Source: Patiria miniata
Lineage: Eukaryota; Echinodermata; Asteroidea; Valvatida; Asterinidae
NCBI RefSeq assembly: GCF_015706575.1
Contig: NW_024037056.1
Span: 12,289,176-12,353,175 of the forward strand
Direction of reading: 5' to 3'
DNA length: 64,000 bases
In this document: piece after piece, positions 32,265-47,200 of the stretch
Numbering within the stretch: the stretch's first letter is position 1
How the letters are laid out: each line of letters opens with the position of its first letter
Translations under genes and position numbers: made by a program
Notes under the pieces: model-generated
What the model saw: the letters and a program-made list of their open reading frames with translations, nothing else
Databases searched by the model: none
What the model was told of the DNA's origin: nothing

Positions 32265-35200
32265 ATGATGGCGACTCCACAGAAGAAGAGCATGCAAACG
32301 CTCGGTGGTAAACCGGGCGGTGCGGCCCAGGCCCCGCCGGCTGCCAAGCCCGCTAGCCCGGCCCTGCCTGAACTGGACCTATCACATCTGTCGGAGGAAG
32401 AAAGGCGGCAAATTCAGGCGGTGCTGGACAGGCAAAAGCAGGAAGAGGAAAAAGAGGCCAAACTCATAAGGTGTGTATTTTAATTTAAGTCGTATTTTAT
32501 TTATTTTTTCACCCATTGTTTTAATTATTAATTGAGGAATTTTTTGAATGGATTTTTTTTGTCGAGGTCAAGCTTTGTATTGATTGACATCAATTTCTGT
32601 TTAAAAAAGCAACAAATGAACAAGTTTACATGTAGGTCTAATACCAAGTTCAATTATTAGTAATTAATAGAAAATCTCTTAACATTTGATAATTTTTTTT
32701 TGATATTTTTGATACATTTTAAAAGAAAAAGATAAAAACAAAGGGCAATAAAAATATAAATAGGACAGGGCTAGCAGTTGTATCAATTTCACAGATGTCG
32801 TAACTTTTTGCAATAATAAATCGACTGTTCGTCCTTGCCCATTTTATTCATGGTTTGTCAATATGAATGAAATCAATATTTTTTATTGACCTAATTTTTT
32901 TATTGACATACATTTATGTTCATAATTTAGTTGGACACGTCAGTGATAAAATGCAACTTTCCTCACAGAACTGTGACTATCATTGGATTCATTTTAATTA
33001 AAGTTTACATTTTTTTCTGTGTCATTGCTGAATTTGAATACTAAAATACCTTTTCTGAATAAAGTTTGATTTTTTTTATCGTAATCCTTCCAGGACGTTC
33101 TGGGATATATCAATGTTTCATATAATATACCAAAAATTTAAAGCATAAATTTCATTTGTCATAGAACTCTACATTATTTATTTATCATATTATCAAAAAC
33201 CTTTAGATTTTATTTTTTCTTTTATAATTCATCATATGTGATGCAATCAAGCTAAATGAGTTGTTTGTGGACCCTAGTCAATTTTTTTTTACAAATTTGA
33301 AAAGAGCACATTCTTAGCATTACTGCTGTGAAAACCGCATGCTGATACCATCTTTAGTTCAAAAATTATGGAAGTCGGAACACCAAGAGATGTGATAAAG
33401 TGATGTGATGAAGTGGCCCTATTTTGGCCTGAATCTCCAAATGAAAGTTCCCGACAAATGACTCACTTAGCTTGATCGCATCACATATGTATTATTTAAC
33501 CAACTAGCTTTACCCATTTATCAAGAAACTGTTCTCACTGGGGGTCCTCTGTTCCAGTTACATTAGGGAACATTTTCAAGAAATCTACCTACAATTTTTT
33601 TGTGTGTGTGTACCATGCATAAAAATGACCACTTTCTTCTCCACACAGAAGTGGTGCGGTACACTATAGTTATAGACCTTCGAATGTTGATAGCCGATAA
33701 CAGAACTATAACAAAGATATTTGTTGAACTTTAGTAATAACACAAGGTGATCAGAGGATAATCTTTAGTCCATGATAACAATATGTACACTCAAGGGACC
33801 TTTTTATCACTTAGATTATTTTTCAGGGTAACTTCAATTTCAGCATGTCAGTCAAGCAGTGGCTAGTACTTTGTTACTGCGCTATTTCAATTTGAGTTTG
33901 TTTCCCATTTTCCATGTACTTTTGCTTGACTAGCTTTATAAATTGTTGGGTGTGGACATGCATATCAGCGTGTATACTTCTGTTTCCAATAAATCTAATT
34001 GACCATTACATCTGTAAAATGTGCATGTACCAGCAGAAATAATAGAACACTACAAGTAGTTGGCCAGATGCTTGGGTTAATAGCCCTCAAAATTTACATC
34101 ACAAAAATAGACACAACCACAATTGACAAGATGGTGCCTGTACATTGCATGCAACATGCAGTTGTTTTGTTTTCCAACAATTCACTGCATAAAATTGCAT
34201 ACACTTATAGGACTAGACATTGTACAACCTGGCAATTTTGCCCCTACTGAACTTTTTGTTTCACAGCTATTTTTATTTCTCTAGAACTTTAACAAGTCCT
34301 AGGCAAGTCTAGTAAAGTTGGTCCCAATTTGGCCTGAGGGGTGTAGGTACAATGTAGTCATCCAAGTCAAAGTTTTGGGCCAAGAACCACCCTGCCTGTT
34401 ACTCCCTGTACTGCCCCAAATCACCCTGCCTGTTACTCCCTGTACTGCCCTAAACCACCCTGCCTGTTACTCCCTTTACAGCCCTAAACCACCCTGCCTG
34501 TTACTCCCTGTACTGCCCCAAACCACCCTGCCTGTTACTCCCTGTACTGTCCCAAACCACCCTGCCTGTTACTTCAGGTACCGCCCCAAACCACCCTGCC
34601 TGTTACTTCAGGTACCGCCCCAAACCACCCTGCCTGTTACTCCTTGTACTGCCCCGAAACCGTCCTGCCTGTTACTCCCTGTACTGGCCCAAACCACCCT
34701 GCCTGTTAGTCCCTGTACTGCCCCAAACCACCCTGCCTGTTACTCCCTGTACTGCCCCAAACTGCCCTGCCTGTTACTCCCTGTACTGCCCCAAACCACC
34801 CTGCCTGTTACTCCCTGTACTGCCCCAAACCACCCTGCTTGTTACTCCCTGTACCACCCTACCCAAAACACTGTATGGTTTGATGGATTCGACAGGGAAT
34901 TTAAACAATAAAATACAATCGTAGCTGATGGGTTTATGTTAATTTTGGGGGAGGCAATTTTTTTATGCACTTTAAATTATCTATTTCAGTAAAGCAACTC
35001 ATTTGCAATTCATCCGCATGGTTGCTATAAAAATAGACCCACAGTTATTATTATGCGCAAACACCTGAATCAAATGCATTTGATTACAGTTAAAGTATAT
35101 GCAGTTAGTGCCCAATATTGTAATATTTCTAAGATTAGCCTTCTTTGGATAAATTTTCCAAATATTTTTGGAACTGTTCAAAATGGAAGTTCATGTAAGC

Positions 35201-38200
35201 AAGTACTTTAAACACATTGAAAATCCATTTCAACACAAATCATTGGCTCACACATAAAGCCTCATGCTATTTAAACTGTCACAGACAATCAAAACTTCCT
35301 CTGCTGATATTTTTAACACAGGCTAGTCAGCAGCAGTCAGATCATATGTCAAGCAAGCACTGTGACTAGTCAAACTCCGTCAATAGACCATGAACAGACA
35401 AAGCAGGCAAGTTGCGGGCACAGCTGGCTTATCAATTACCCACAGTCAAAGCAAAGCTGTATAAAGCTACACAAACAGTCACAGCCAGTCAATCCTGCTT
35501 TAGGTAGGCCGGGAATTCTTAACTGTTGAAAACAGGCACTTGATTGATTTTGATTTTTGACTGAAAGGACAACTTGGCACAGAATCCGGGAAACATGAAG
35601 GAAGGTTAAACATGTTGCAAGCACCCATGAAATTTGCAGCCATTTATTTTCTTTATTGACCCTGAACACATCAAAAAGGTAGGCCTACAGTGCCAATTAA
35701 TTTCATTGTTTCTGTATTTCAAATTCTTACTTCAACTCTATACTATTTAAGAATAAAGAAAGGCCAAAAAAAATTGAAATTGTTACCGTGTCACCCTCGA
35801 AAAGGGCAAAGGGCCCCCACGCCAAGTCATAAGTCTAATCGAATTGTCTAATACCGCATGTGTGCTTGATAAGGCCTGGCGACATTGGAGTGAGGTACGG
35901 TCTCCATCGTGCCAACGAGCGAGCGAGCCTCCTTTTCTGCTCATTTGCATATATGGACGTCTGGAGCATCATTTGCATACGGACGTCGTCGTACTTGAGT
36001 GCCTAGTGTGTGTGGATGTGTGTGTGTGTGGTCGCTATGCTGAATCATGCCTGAGATGATCAGACAAGCGGCCAAGCTGAAAGTAAATGATGTTTTATAG
36101 CATAGCAGGAGCAATATCGTTCAGCTAGGCAGAAACTTTTTTTGGCATATTTTTTGGCACATTATGTGTACATGTAGATCAAGGAAACAGATATTGTGGC
36201 GTAGTCCTTTTTCCAGTGGAGTTGTTTCAAAATTTGATGCCGTGTGGAGACCCGGGTATAATACGGAACAGAAGATTGTAAAGGTCTCCACAAGAAAATT
36301 TCTAAAGGTGAATACATGTAGGTCTCCACAAGGATTTCACGAAATACAGTAGATAAGGATTTTACTCAAAATCTAGGAATTTGTAAGGTATACTTATCTG
36401 TTTCAAATTAAAGTGTTATATGTAAGGGATATTTGGTCAGAATTTCAACCCTGGAAAATTTTTTTTCTAGTTAAAAGAGGAGATTTTGAAAATAGCTTTC
36501 GACCCTCTCGCGATTTTGTACACGAGAACAAAACGATGTCTCCACAAGGATACAAATTTGAGTGTGGGTGTTCCCCAATGTGTAGTTTTAATGTCGTTTA
36601 TGCAATTTATATTTTCTACTTATCTATTTGATAAATTCAGTTAAAATATATTGCTATTTTTTTTGCCTTGGCATGGTGCAACCTTATTTCAGTATTAGCA
36701 TGTTTGAGAAAATTCAAATAGACTTAGCCTGCATACTGGTTTAGAGCATCCATTGGATCTGGTAACAATGTGTTGGATATGGTTTGAATTCAGATGCGGT
36801 AATGAATGAGCTATCAATTCTTGGAAATACGTATAATGTTTTTTTCTTACAACATTAAACACAGACAATGAATTCATTTGATTACTTTTTACATGTACTT
36901 GAGTACATGCACTTCCTTGGCAAACCATTGTTGGAAATTGATACAAAAATTCCACTTTTCTTGAAAATGACAGCACACCAGGTGCCATGATTTCACAGGA
37001 TGCTTGAGACTGTTACTCACTTACAGTCAAGTAAGGTATTTCATAATAATTTCTGTAGGTTTTTTATGATTGCAAATGTTGTACCTTTAGGAAACATATT
37101 CCAAGTGGCAGAAGCTGGTGTAGGCATTGTACACTGTTTTGTAATATTTTCTTTTCTTTTAGCATTACAATGTAACAAATTGCAACTTGAAGTTGTTACA
37201 AATGTATTAATTCCTGACTTCTGTGTTACACCAGGTATTGTTACAATATGTATACCTGTGGTGTACATAATGCCTGTGTGTCATGTGTGTAGGCCCTCTG
37301 AAAAATGTTCACAATTTAAGCATCACAATTTCACTGTTTTAGTTTCACTATTTAAAAGAGAAAGGACAGTTAAAGGTCATATACAACATTTACGAACATC
37401 AAAATAACAAAAGTACCAAATTACTATGAAATAGGCCTACCTTGCTTGACTGTAAGTGAATACAGGCATGCAACTTTTCCTCAGATGTGGTTTGGAGTTG
37501 ACTCATTTTTTTTTAATTCTCAGTGACATGTACATGCCTGTGAATAGGCCTAATAGTCTCAAGCATCCTGTGAAATCATGGCACCTGGTGTGCTGTCATT
37601 TTCAAGGAAAGTGGAATTTTTTGTATCAATTTCCATGTTGGTCACCATCCAAATACTGCCCCCAATTTTCCAAATTTAGTATGCCTAGTCCACATTTTGT
37701 TTGCAATCGGTAACACATCTGTGAACAGGTGTAAGCCAGCTAGTCTATTTCCCTGATCTGACAATTCCTTGTCATCTATATAAATTGCTCCGTTTCTTTG
37801 AAGTAGGGTTAGGGAACCAGACTACAAGAACATTATTTTTTTCTTGTTTTTTTTTCAGCATCTTTGAACACAAAACTTTAAACAGGTCAGTGCAAGTGCA
37901 ACAATATTTGCTATGAAATACTAGCCCCAAAATCCATCCATTTCTGAAAATTACAGCAAAAGCAAATTTTGTCATTACACTGTATCCTGTCCTTCTAACT
38001 CCAAGTTTTGAACATTTGTCTTTTATTTAGGACTTAACCCTTTTACATGGTGGCCCCCCAAAAAAGTTCACACTTTTTCATATGCAGATTTCTCAAAATT
38101 GGGGAGACGTATTGAAATTGTTTATGAGAACACATTCATGAGAAAATACAGTCATCATTATTGTAGTTCTTTGTACACTCTTTTTCTTTTGACCATATCT

Positions 38201-41200
38201 CATAGACTTGCGTGTGGACAAACTAGTTTTTGACCATTTTTTTTCTGTAAATGGCTGCTATTTCTTAATGTAGGCTTTATTGTCAACGCCGTTTTTCCCA
38301 TATACCACCAAGATCTTGTAGTTTAGGAATATCCTGAAAATATTTTCAACATGTCTGCCCAATTATGAGAAATCTGCATCTGTAAAAAGTGTGTACTTTT
38401 AAACATGTTAAACATGCTTCACAGGAGTTGAAAACGTTGACATTTTGTTGATTACTAGAATATCTTAGTGGAAAACAGTGATGGATTGATCGCATGCAGT
38501 ATGGTGCAACTAATATAAATATAAAAAAAAATTGGAGTTAAAAAAACTCATTGTGTGATCCTTTGTATTCAGAATTCCAGTGCGTCGCTGTTTAACCTCG
38601 ATAAATATTAACCAATCCATGTGCTTCACAGCATTTTGGTAATCCATCCCCCTACCCGTATCAATGGCGCGTATCATAATTTCACCCGATCTTTATGTCT
38701 CAAATCTCCCCTCATTCTTGACATGAATACAATATAAAGAGCGTTCCTATTGGTTGCCACTGGACACCCAAGCCTTTTGTATTACGCCAGACCGCGCCGT
38801 GGGACGCGACCTTTTTTTTTCTCTCTCCGCGTGTAAGCCATCCCCGCACGACGTATATGGTGATCGCATGTTCTTTTTCAGCATTATCCTGCATTCGTAT
38901 ACATTTATCTGTCAATCCCATGTGTGTATAAACGTGAAACACCCACTCAAAGAAAAACCCCGATCGCCCATAATGCTCTCCCCCCCCCCCCCCCACACCG
39001 TCTCCCCCACTCTCTCTCGCCGCTAAATGCCAGAGGTCCTTGACAGGTGGTTCTGGTTGTCATGGCAACAGTCATCCATGTTTTGTTAGAAAAAAAAATA
39101 CGGGATGTGTTGATGCATCCGTAATGACGGCCACAATGTTTCATGTGTCTGCGACAATAGAACCGACGCCGTATACGCACAATATGATAATGACGTCGGG
39201 GGGGGGGGGGGGAGGTCTCGCAATTCTTAATTCACCCTGGCGCGGCAGAGTGTTGGAGTAAATTGTCACCAAGTGAGAATGGTACATGCCTTGGTAATGC
39301 AATACAATTAAGTATTTTTTTTTTATAAAAACGATATAACAAATATCAAAATGTTTGGGTGTAGGCCTGTTCCCGGAAAAAGGCACTGGGCGTTATACGC
39401 TACGTGTCGTATACACGTATATTGTACGTCACGGTATACATGTTCATGGGTTGCACACATGTACCGTACTCACGCTCAGTCGCCTAATGAGTTTTTCACC
39501 GTGCGCCTTAAAAAAAGTCTAATGAGATTTGGATTTTGAGTGATGTCGCAGACGACCGCTACGGCTGTACGGCCCCGTGAAAGAAAAAAATAAATAATGA
39601 TTACGTTACATGTATAGGCCCTGACCCATGCATTGTGAATTTGATTGTGTGGATAAAACAACATGACTGCAGAAAACTCAATAAAACAAAAAAAATGACA
39701 TCATTTTCTAGGTTTGGATATTCTGCTGTTTCATTTTTTTTTTTTCTTTTTAGATTGGTAAAATATCTTTCTTGATCATTAACCCTAACCGCCCTGAATC
39801 CTTCAAGATCCTCTTTGCCAAAGTGGAGGAATTTGAAGGATTGAGGTTACATGGCAAAAGTGCGTTACTGATTTTGTAGGATGCACCTTGCATGCCTTGT
39901 GTTGTTTTTGCTCAGCCATGCATAAATATAGGCCTGGATTATGCTTGAAATCCTCCATCAGTCCATACCGCTCCAGGATGTCACTGGCCAAGCCTCAACA
40001 TATTGACAGTCACTGCCGCAGGATTTTGCAGGATTCAGGCAGTGGTCACCCCTCCATGGACCATATTCAAGAAATAATGGAGGAATTTGCAGGATTGAGG
40101 CTATGCTAATTTTCCATGAGGCCAATTGGAGGATTTTGCAGGATTGAGTCTACATCCTAGCAAAAAGGTCAAGGGAGTTAGGGCTAAAAAGAGAACAGTC
40201 TCCTTGAAAAGTACCTTGAATACAGAGACTCAAAAAAGGATTGGAAAAAGTCCAAATACAACAGGCACTTTTGAATTTAAAAGAGAGAATTTAAAATTTG
40301 AAACTCAAGTTTTAGGTTTTCCATTGTTTTCTTCACACATGGTACATTTGTATGCTGTAGATGTACACGTACATGTACATGTGTATAATTCATTCAAAAT
40401 TTGTTCATATTGAGTTACAAGTACACGTAAATCTTTGATTGTTTTATCAAAAACTTTGCGTGCAAAATTATATGTACACTCTACATATTGGGTATTATTG
40501 TACATTTAAAGTTGGTGTATACGTGCTTTTTGGGTGTGGCACCTTGAAAAGAAAAATGCATACTGGATTGATAATTTTCTAGCATTACCTTAGTTAAGAG
40601 CTTTCTAATGAGACATTGCACGAAAAACTTGGCCCATGACAAGTAATAAATTAATTTCAACTTTTTAATTAAGAGCGGGATGCTCCCAATTCGTTCTGAA
40701 TAGTGCGCAATTTCTGAACTGGAGCGCGCCATTTAAAACCACTTTTTAAAACTGTATTAAAGGCCTGCAAAAACAAACAAGCAAATTTATTTGTTACGGG
40801 ACATTATATTCCTTTAAATTTTGTTCGCAAAAGAAAATCGCAATTTTGAAAAAGCATGTATATACCAACTTTAATTTTGTATTCTTCTGTAATAGTTTTT
40901 AACATGCAGTGAAATAATTTCTTACAAAATTATGAATACACAAATTTGGAATGATGAGTCCACATATCATACAAGTATAGCACATGTGTTTGTCAATATC
41001 TGGATTTGTCTGTATATGTTATATACCAACTTTAATTTTGTTTTCTTCCGTAATAGTCTTTAACATGCAGTGAAATAATTTCGTACAAAATTATGAATAC
41101 ACAAATTCGGAATGAGTCTACAAACCATACAAGTATAGCACTGTGTTTGTCAATATCTGGATTTGTCCGTAACATAAGGTATCCCGTACCATACGGTATA

Positions 41201-44200
41201 TGTCACGGACAGTGGTTTGACGTGGGTGTGGGAATTAGAAATGTCAAGCGGACACGAACACGTTCGTTCATAAAATGTACCGATCATCCTTACGGTTCGG
41301 CGGCTCTCCGGAAGACGGAACACGGTCTCGCGTTGTAGGTCAGCAACGCAGACTGCTAGTCTTGCCGTTACATTGTACATCTACCTGTGACCTTTTGTTT
41401 GGCAGTTAGGGAATCTAAAAAAAAAAATGTAAAAAAAAAAATCAAATTCGTGTGGGCATTTCCAGCATTTTGAAAAGCAGTGTAATGTCGAGGACGGATC
41501 CGATTAACCACGATATCTAGTTAATGATTCAGAGAAATGATCCAAAACTCCTAGTCTGTAATCTCCTTGACCGTCACTAGATGATGGATGTATAAGATTT
41601 AGGCATGCAACTTTTCCTCGGATCTGCTGATTCCCTTGTTTTTTACTTCTCATGAATGCCAGTTACAAATTGCAAAACAATGTGCAAAGTCTGGTGTGGT
41701 TTGGAGTTTCCTCGTTTTTTTTCTAAATTCCCAGTTGCATGCCTGAAGATTTGGAAAATACATTTTCAGGTTTATTCACTGAAGTCTTCAAAGCTCTGTT
41801 GCGGACATTACATAACGCTGAAATTACCCGTATTCTGTGCCACTTGTTCAAATTTGAGGACATTGCGTGATCGATTTGATGACTAGACAATTGGATTTAA
41901 GGCTTTTAAAATGATTCTTTTCAATGCATCTTTCAAAAGTTTTGATTTTTTTTTCAAAATTGAGGAAGGTAGATCCCAGACATTACTCTACAAGTAATGA
42001 TCCTTATGAACTTAACTGGAACAGGGTTTGAACCTGCAACCTTCAGATTGCCGTTCCGATGTTCTACCATCTAAGCTGTACAGCCCTATGTACGTTGGCG
42101 GTTCCCCATTTTGCTAATGTCTTTATTCAAGGGGCGCTAGTCAGAAGCCATGAACCCGTATATGCCATGTAGCCAGGGATCAGGCCCAAAGTCACGATGC
42201 TGGCAACATAAGCAGTGCTGCAAACCCAGCAAATAACAAACAGGGATCACTCAGCAAGGATACAGCCGAGATTTAGAGTTAAATTAGGTCACACCGCCTA
42301 AACAGTGACCCGGAATACAGCTGTTTTTCATACCGGTCACGGCCGGCTTGGTTTCACGCAGAACGTGTTGAAGGTCTCTTTGTGAGGATGAGCTAAACTG
42401 ACATGTGATCGTTCACAATCTGTTCATTTTTGGATACTCGATACTGCTCCCCATACATATACTTCTGCCAATAATTGGGTTAATTTCTAGTGAATGTGGG
42501 TTCATTCAAGCATACTTTATCATGGTTATTAAGAATGACAGTTTTGGGACAAACTGTGAGTCATGAGTTGCGAAACTTGTTAAGTTCCGACAGCTAATTA
42601 TTTTTTCTCTGGAATCGAATCTGGTTCGTAAAGATAGAAGGCATTGACTTTGGTAGGCTGTGAACAACTCTAGTAACACCGCTCAAAATCCAACAAAGAA
42701 TGTTCAAAACCTAACCTGTTGAAGTTTCAGCTCAGTGGATAATACACTTTGGGAGAAAACACTGAAAAACAATACACTAGTGTACAACCTTTTGATCACG
42801 AAACGTGATTTTGTCAATAACTCTCTCTATTTCCAAAAATCGGTCCATTGACTGCTTGTTGGGAATCACCTACATTTCTTGATTTCTTCTACAGCTTGTC
42901 TAAAAAAAAATGGTACAATCGAAAACAATTTTTTTTTCAATATTAAATCTCAACATAAGTAAGTCGTTTTGAGCATCACATTAATGAAAAAAGACCAGGC
43001 TTTCCAATACTTTTTGTTTCATCTCATTTGCTATTGTCAATCCAGAGATAACTCCAGTTTACTGCGGAACACAAAAATCGAGTTTGTTTCTTTTGCCAAG
43101 TTGCAATCTTTTGTGAGCTTCAAGACAGCATGGCACAGTACTCGAAACAACTCTGCCCATGCATAAAAGTGGCACAAAATCGATTTTGGTGTATCGCACT
43201 AAATTGATTATATCTCTGAAGTGACAAAAGCAAATAAGATCAAACAAACACTATTGGAAAGCCCAGTCTTTGTTCTTTAATATTATGCCAAGTAAGAATG
43301 ACTTATTTTGAAATTTCATATTTAACCAATTTTTTTTCTGATTGTACCATTTTTTTTTAGACAGGCTGTAAATGATAGCAAGCCAGATGGAGTAATTTCA
43401 CGGGGTTGTTTAGTACCAGTTTGATCTTTAATCCAAGTATCTTTTTGATGAATAATATTTTGTTAGGTTACTTTTGAGATAAATGCTAAAGATCCTATGT
43501 GCCTTCAAGGATTCATTACCAATGTGACTTATTTCCCAGACAAAATGCAAAAGCATCCTTGGAAATGACGTCATCGGATAATCCTTTTGTGGCAGATAAT
43601 TGCTGTGACAAGGTATTTCAAAGAAAACTTAGAATGTCTGACTACATGAAAAGGTCACACTGCAATATTAATGCCAATCATAAAACAGTAGGCTAGAAGT
43701 AACATTGTTCGTGACGTACATGTACATGTACATGTACATTGTATAGTGTTTTTGTATTAAAGAGGTTGTGGAATGCTCAAAGACATTTCCGTCATTTTTC
43801 GGGTATATGTAGCCTAAGGTGTGATGAAATAAAAACGACTATTGTGTCTGTCATGAAATGAGTACAAAAGGTACTTTTGAGAGCTGTTTTTCAGGTCCTG
43901 TTTCGACCCGAACATGCAATTTGTGTAAAAGTCGTCGTTTGGGGCAGCAAACAAAACATAGTAAATCGTGACGTAATAAACAGGACTCCCGATGCAGCGT
44001 AGTAAAAACGAGTCCTGTTTATTACGTCACGATTTACTATGTTTTGTTTGCTGCCCCCAACGACGACTTTTACACAAATTGCACGTTCGGGTCGAAACAG
44101 GACCTGAAAAACAGCTCTCAAAAGTACCTTTTGTACTCATTTCATGACAGACACAATGGTCGTTTTTATTTCATCACATCTTAGGCTACATATACCCGAA

Positions 44201-47200
44201 AAATGACGGAAATGTCTTCGAGCATTCGACAACCTCTTTAAAAGAAGATGTACATACATGCTTGTACATGTACATACATGTACATTGTATGTCATATACA
44301 TGTACATGTCATGTACATGTGTACTTTTATTTCACAATCATACTTTACTACGGTCATGTTACTCCATTATGAGACCTACATGTAGTATGATTACAAATGC
44401 AAAATTTTGGTATGCGCTAAAATTTTAATGGGTCCACTCCATTGCAAGCTATGAATACCAATAAGTGTACTATAGTACAGTACATGTACATACTTGTACT
44501 ATAGATATGTATACAGGGTGAGTAAAAACAAATACGGAACCCAAACCCAAATAAATATCATTTCATATTAAATTAAAGGTAAATGTAGCACCAAAAATTA
44601 TTATGACTGGTAAGCCAATTTAATAAACTATTTTTAGATGAGAAAATTTCTTCAATTGCTCAATCCGTTCAAATTATATCATCATTTAAACGAAATGACA
44701 CTTAAATTTGTTTCGTCCAAACAGTGTGGCCTTTTTATATGCATGAAGTATATATCTCTTTGGGTTTGGGTTCTGTACATGTATAGGCCTACTTGATTTT
44801 TTTTTAAAGTTAATCAAAACTTTTATCCTCTATATATGTACAAATGTACGTATTTGTATATTATTACATGTATCGAATACTTTAGATCACATTTGTTTGT
44901 GTTTGTTGAAAAATTGGCGCTGAACAGAATTTGTACATTAACATTTAGCCTGAGCGCATATTTGATGTTAACTTTGCCCCTATATAAATTGCCCTTTACC
45001 TATTTACATAATATTTATTAGATACATGTAAGCAGTGGAATAATTATGCACTACAACATTTGCATATTACACGATATCAAATGTGTGTTATTTGTATTTA
45101 TGCATGATATCTTTATACACACTGTACATGTAGTATGCTTACATGTATTGTACATGTGCATTGCATACAGGTGTTCATTTACATGTACATGTATTCCACA
45201 AAAACTGATCTTACATTGTACATGTGTGCAAATAGCATTGATGAAAACAGATAATTTTTAAATTTCAGTTAAATGATCATCCCTTCAAATTACACCAAAA
45301 ATGTCACAACATGTTTATATTTTACATCCAATTAAAACCCAAAAAAATTCTCATAAATTTACAGTCACGCATGCACTCTACCATTTTGATGTCTGCTTTC
45401 CCCATCTCCCTTCTGACGACATCAGTATTTTTTTTAATTTTTTTTTTAATGTCAACCGAACCGAGGTGTGTGTGTATTCAGGACCGTTCCATTTCAAAAC
45501 CACAGGGGACACAGTGAAGATAGCCATTCTATATTTAGCCTCCCGTCACGGCAAATTTGCATAATTACCATTGATCGTGCATGTACACGTACGCCGCACG
45601 CCACATGCAGCATTTGGCATTTGGCAATCATATTTTTTACTGCGGTCGCTTGAGAGTATGACATTTGCAAAATATTTCTCCCGTTATTTCGCTCACCCCT
45701 TCCCCACCCTCTTAGATGTTTAGCTCTCCCACTTTAGTATGTGATTAATGTGCAACCTCGCCGCCATCTAATATGCGGGGCAGCGGAGCGCGCATTATGA
45801 CGACTCATCATTTATTGATCGCGCTGGCTCGGCTCTTCGCTGCCGCATAGATTTAGCATGCTCTCGTGTGTGTACACGTAACGTACAGTGTACGTTGGCA
45901 TGCCGAGCCAGTACAGTCTGGGTTCTGCCACAGGTACCAGCACTTGTGCTGGGAGTCTGTTGCCAGACCGTATTAAAGGGACTTCCTCTTTTGTGGTTTA
46001 AAGGGACTCCCCTATGATTAGTGGACGCATACGTGCATCTTATTTACTTTTGCAGATCCAAATTTGGCAAAAATGGCTGTTGATCATCAGCAATATCTGT
46101 TTGCGTTCCAAATCATTTAATTATGATTATAGGCCTTAACCCTCTTCTGTATATATAATTTTACTAAAACCTAAAGTAGAACTAACCACACAAACAATGA
46201 CAAAGCCATTTAACATTTAAATTTAAAGGGAATATACAACATTTGCTTTTGCTGTAATTTTTTAGAAATGGATGGATTTGGGGGGTTAAAATTTTATAGG
46301 AAATATTATTCCCCCGACTTGTTTGAAGTTTTGTGTTCGTAGATGCTGGAAAAACCGTGGAAAACAATCATGTTCCTGTAGTCTGGTTCCCTTACCCTTC
46401 TTAAGATAAAACGGAACAATTGATAGACTTTGTGGAATTGTAAGGTCAGGGAACCAGTCCAGCTGGCTTGCACCCGTTCACGGAAGTGTAACCAATTGCA
46501 AACAAAACATGGACTGAATTAAATTGGTAAATTGGGGCAGTAGTTGAAAAAAAGTCAGGTTTTTCCAACGCTGGTCGGCCGACCAGCATTGGAAATTGAT
46601 ACAAAAATACCACTTTTCTTGAAAATGTCAGCACACCAGGTGCCATGATTTTACAGGATGTTTTAGTCTGTCATTCACTAACAGTCCAGCAAGGTATTTC
46701 ATAATGATTGGGAGTTTTGTTTTTTGATGTTTGCAAATGTACATGTAGTATATTCCCTTTAGTCAACACAAACCTTTTAAAATATATGAGAAAAAAAATC
46801 TACCCCTGTTCTTTTAACAAATTGAAAAAAAAATGTTTGTTTGGTCTCATTTGCATATAAATTGAAATTACATTATTCATGTGTCTGTCATGTGTCCCTC
46901 CGTTTTTTTTAATGTAAAGTAATATGCAGCCATCCGTCAAGTGGCCAATACTTGGCATGCTTGGAAGGGATTTAATTTGTTTCTGTGTTTTATGTGATCT
47001 GGACGAATCTCCGACGGAGTGATGAATTGCAGAAAATAATCCTCGTCGTGACATCGGGGTTGATTGTAAAAGTACAGTTTGCATGATTCACTTATGTTGG
47101 GGGCGGAAATTTATGGTTGACGGAGAAATGTTGTATAAAAGTTAATACATGTTCCCAATGATTCATGACTACACTTGTGTGCATGGCAAGTACATAGTAG

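Noticed and set aside
34318..34911. 197-codon open frame in RIM intron 1
   Set aside because: Produced entirely by the 34-bp minisatellite, whose unit length is not a multiple of three. No family similarity and no splice structure.
42000..42090. tRNA gene on minus strand
   Set aside because: A and B boxes are visible but the acceptor and anticodon stems do not close; it fits a SINE head.
43891..44121. Minus-strand 76-codon frame in the hairpin
   Set aside because: Spans the loop of the inverted repeat, so the protein mirrors its own complement; no function implied.
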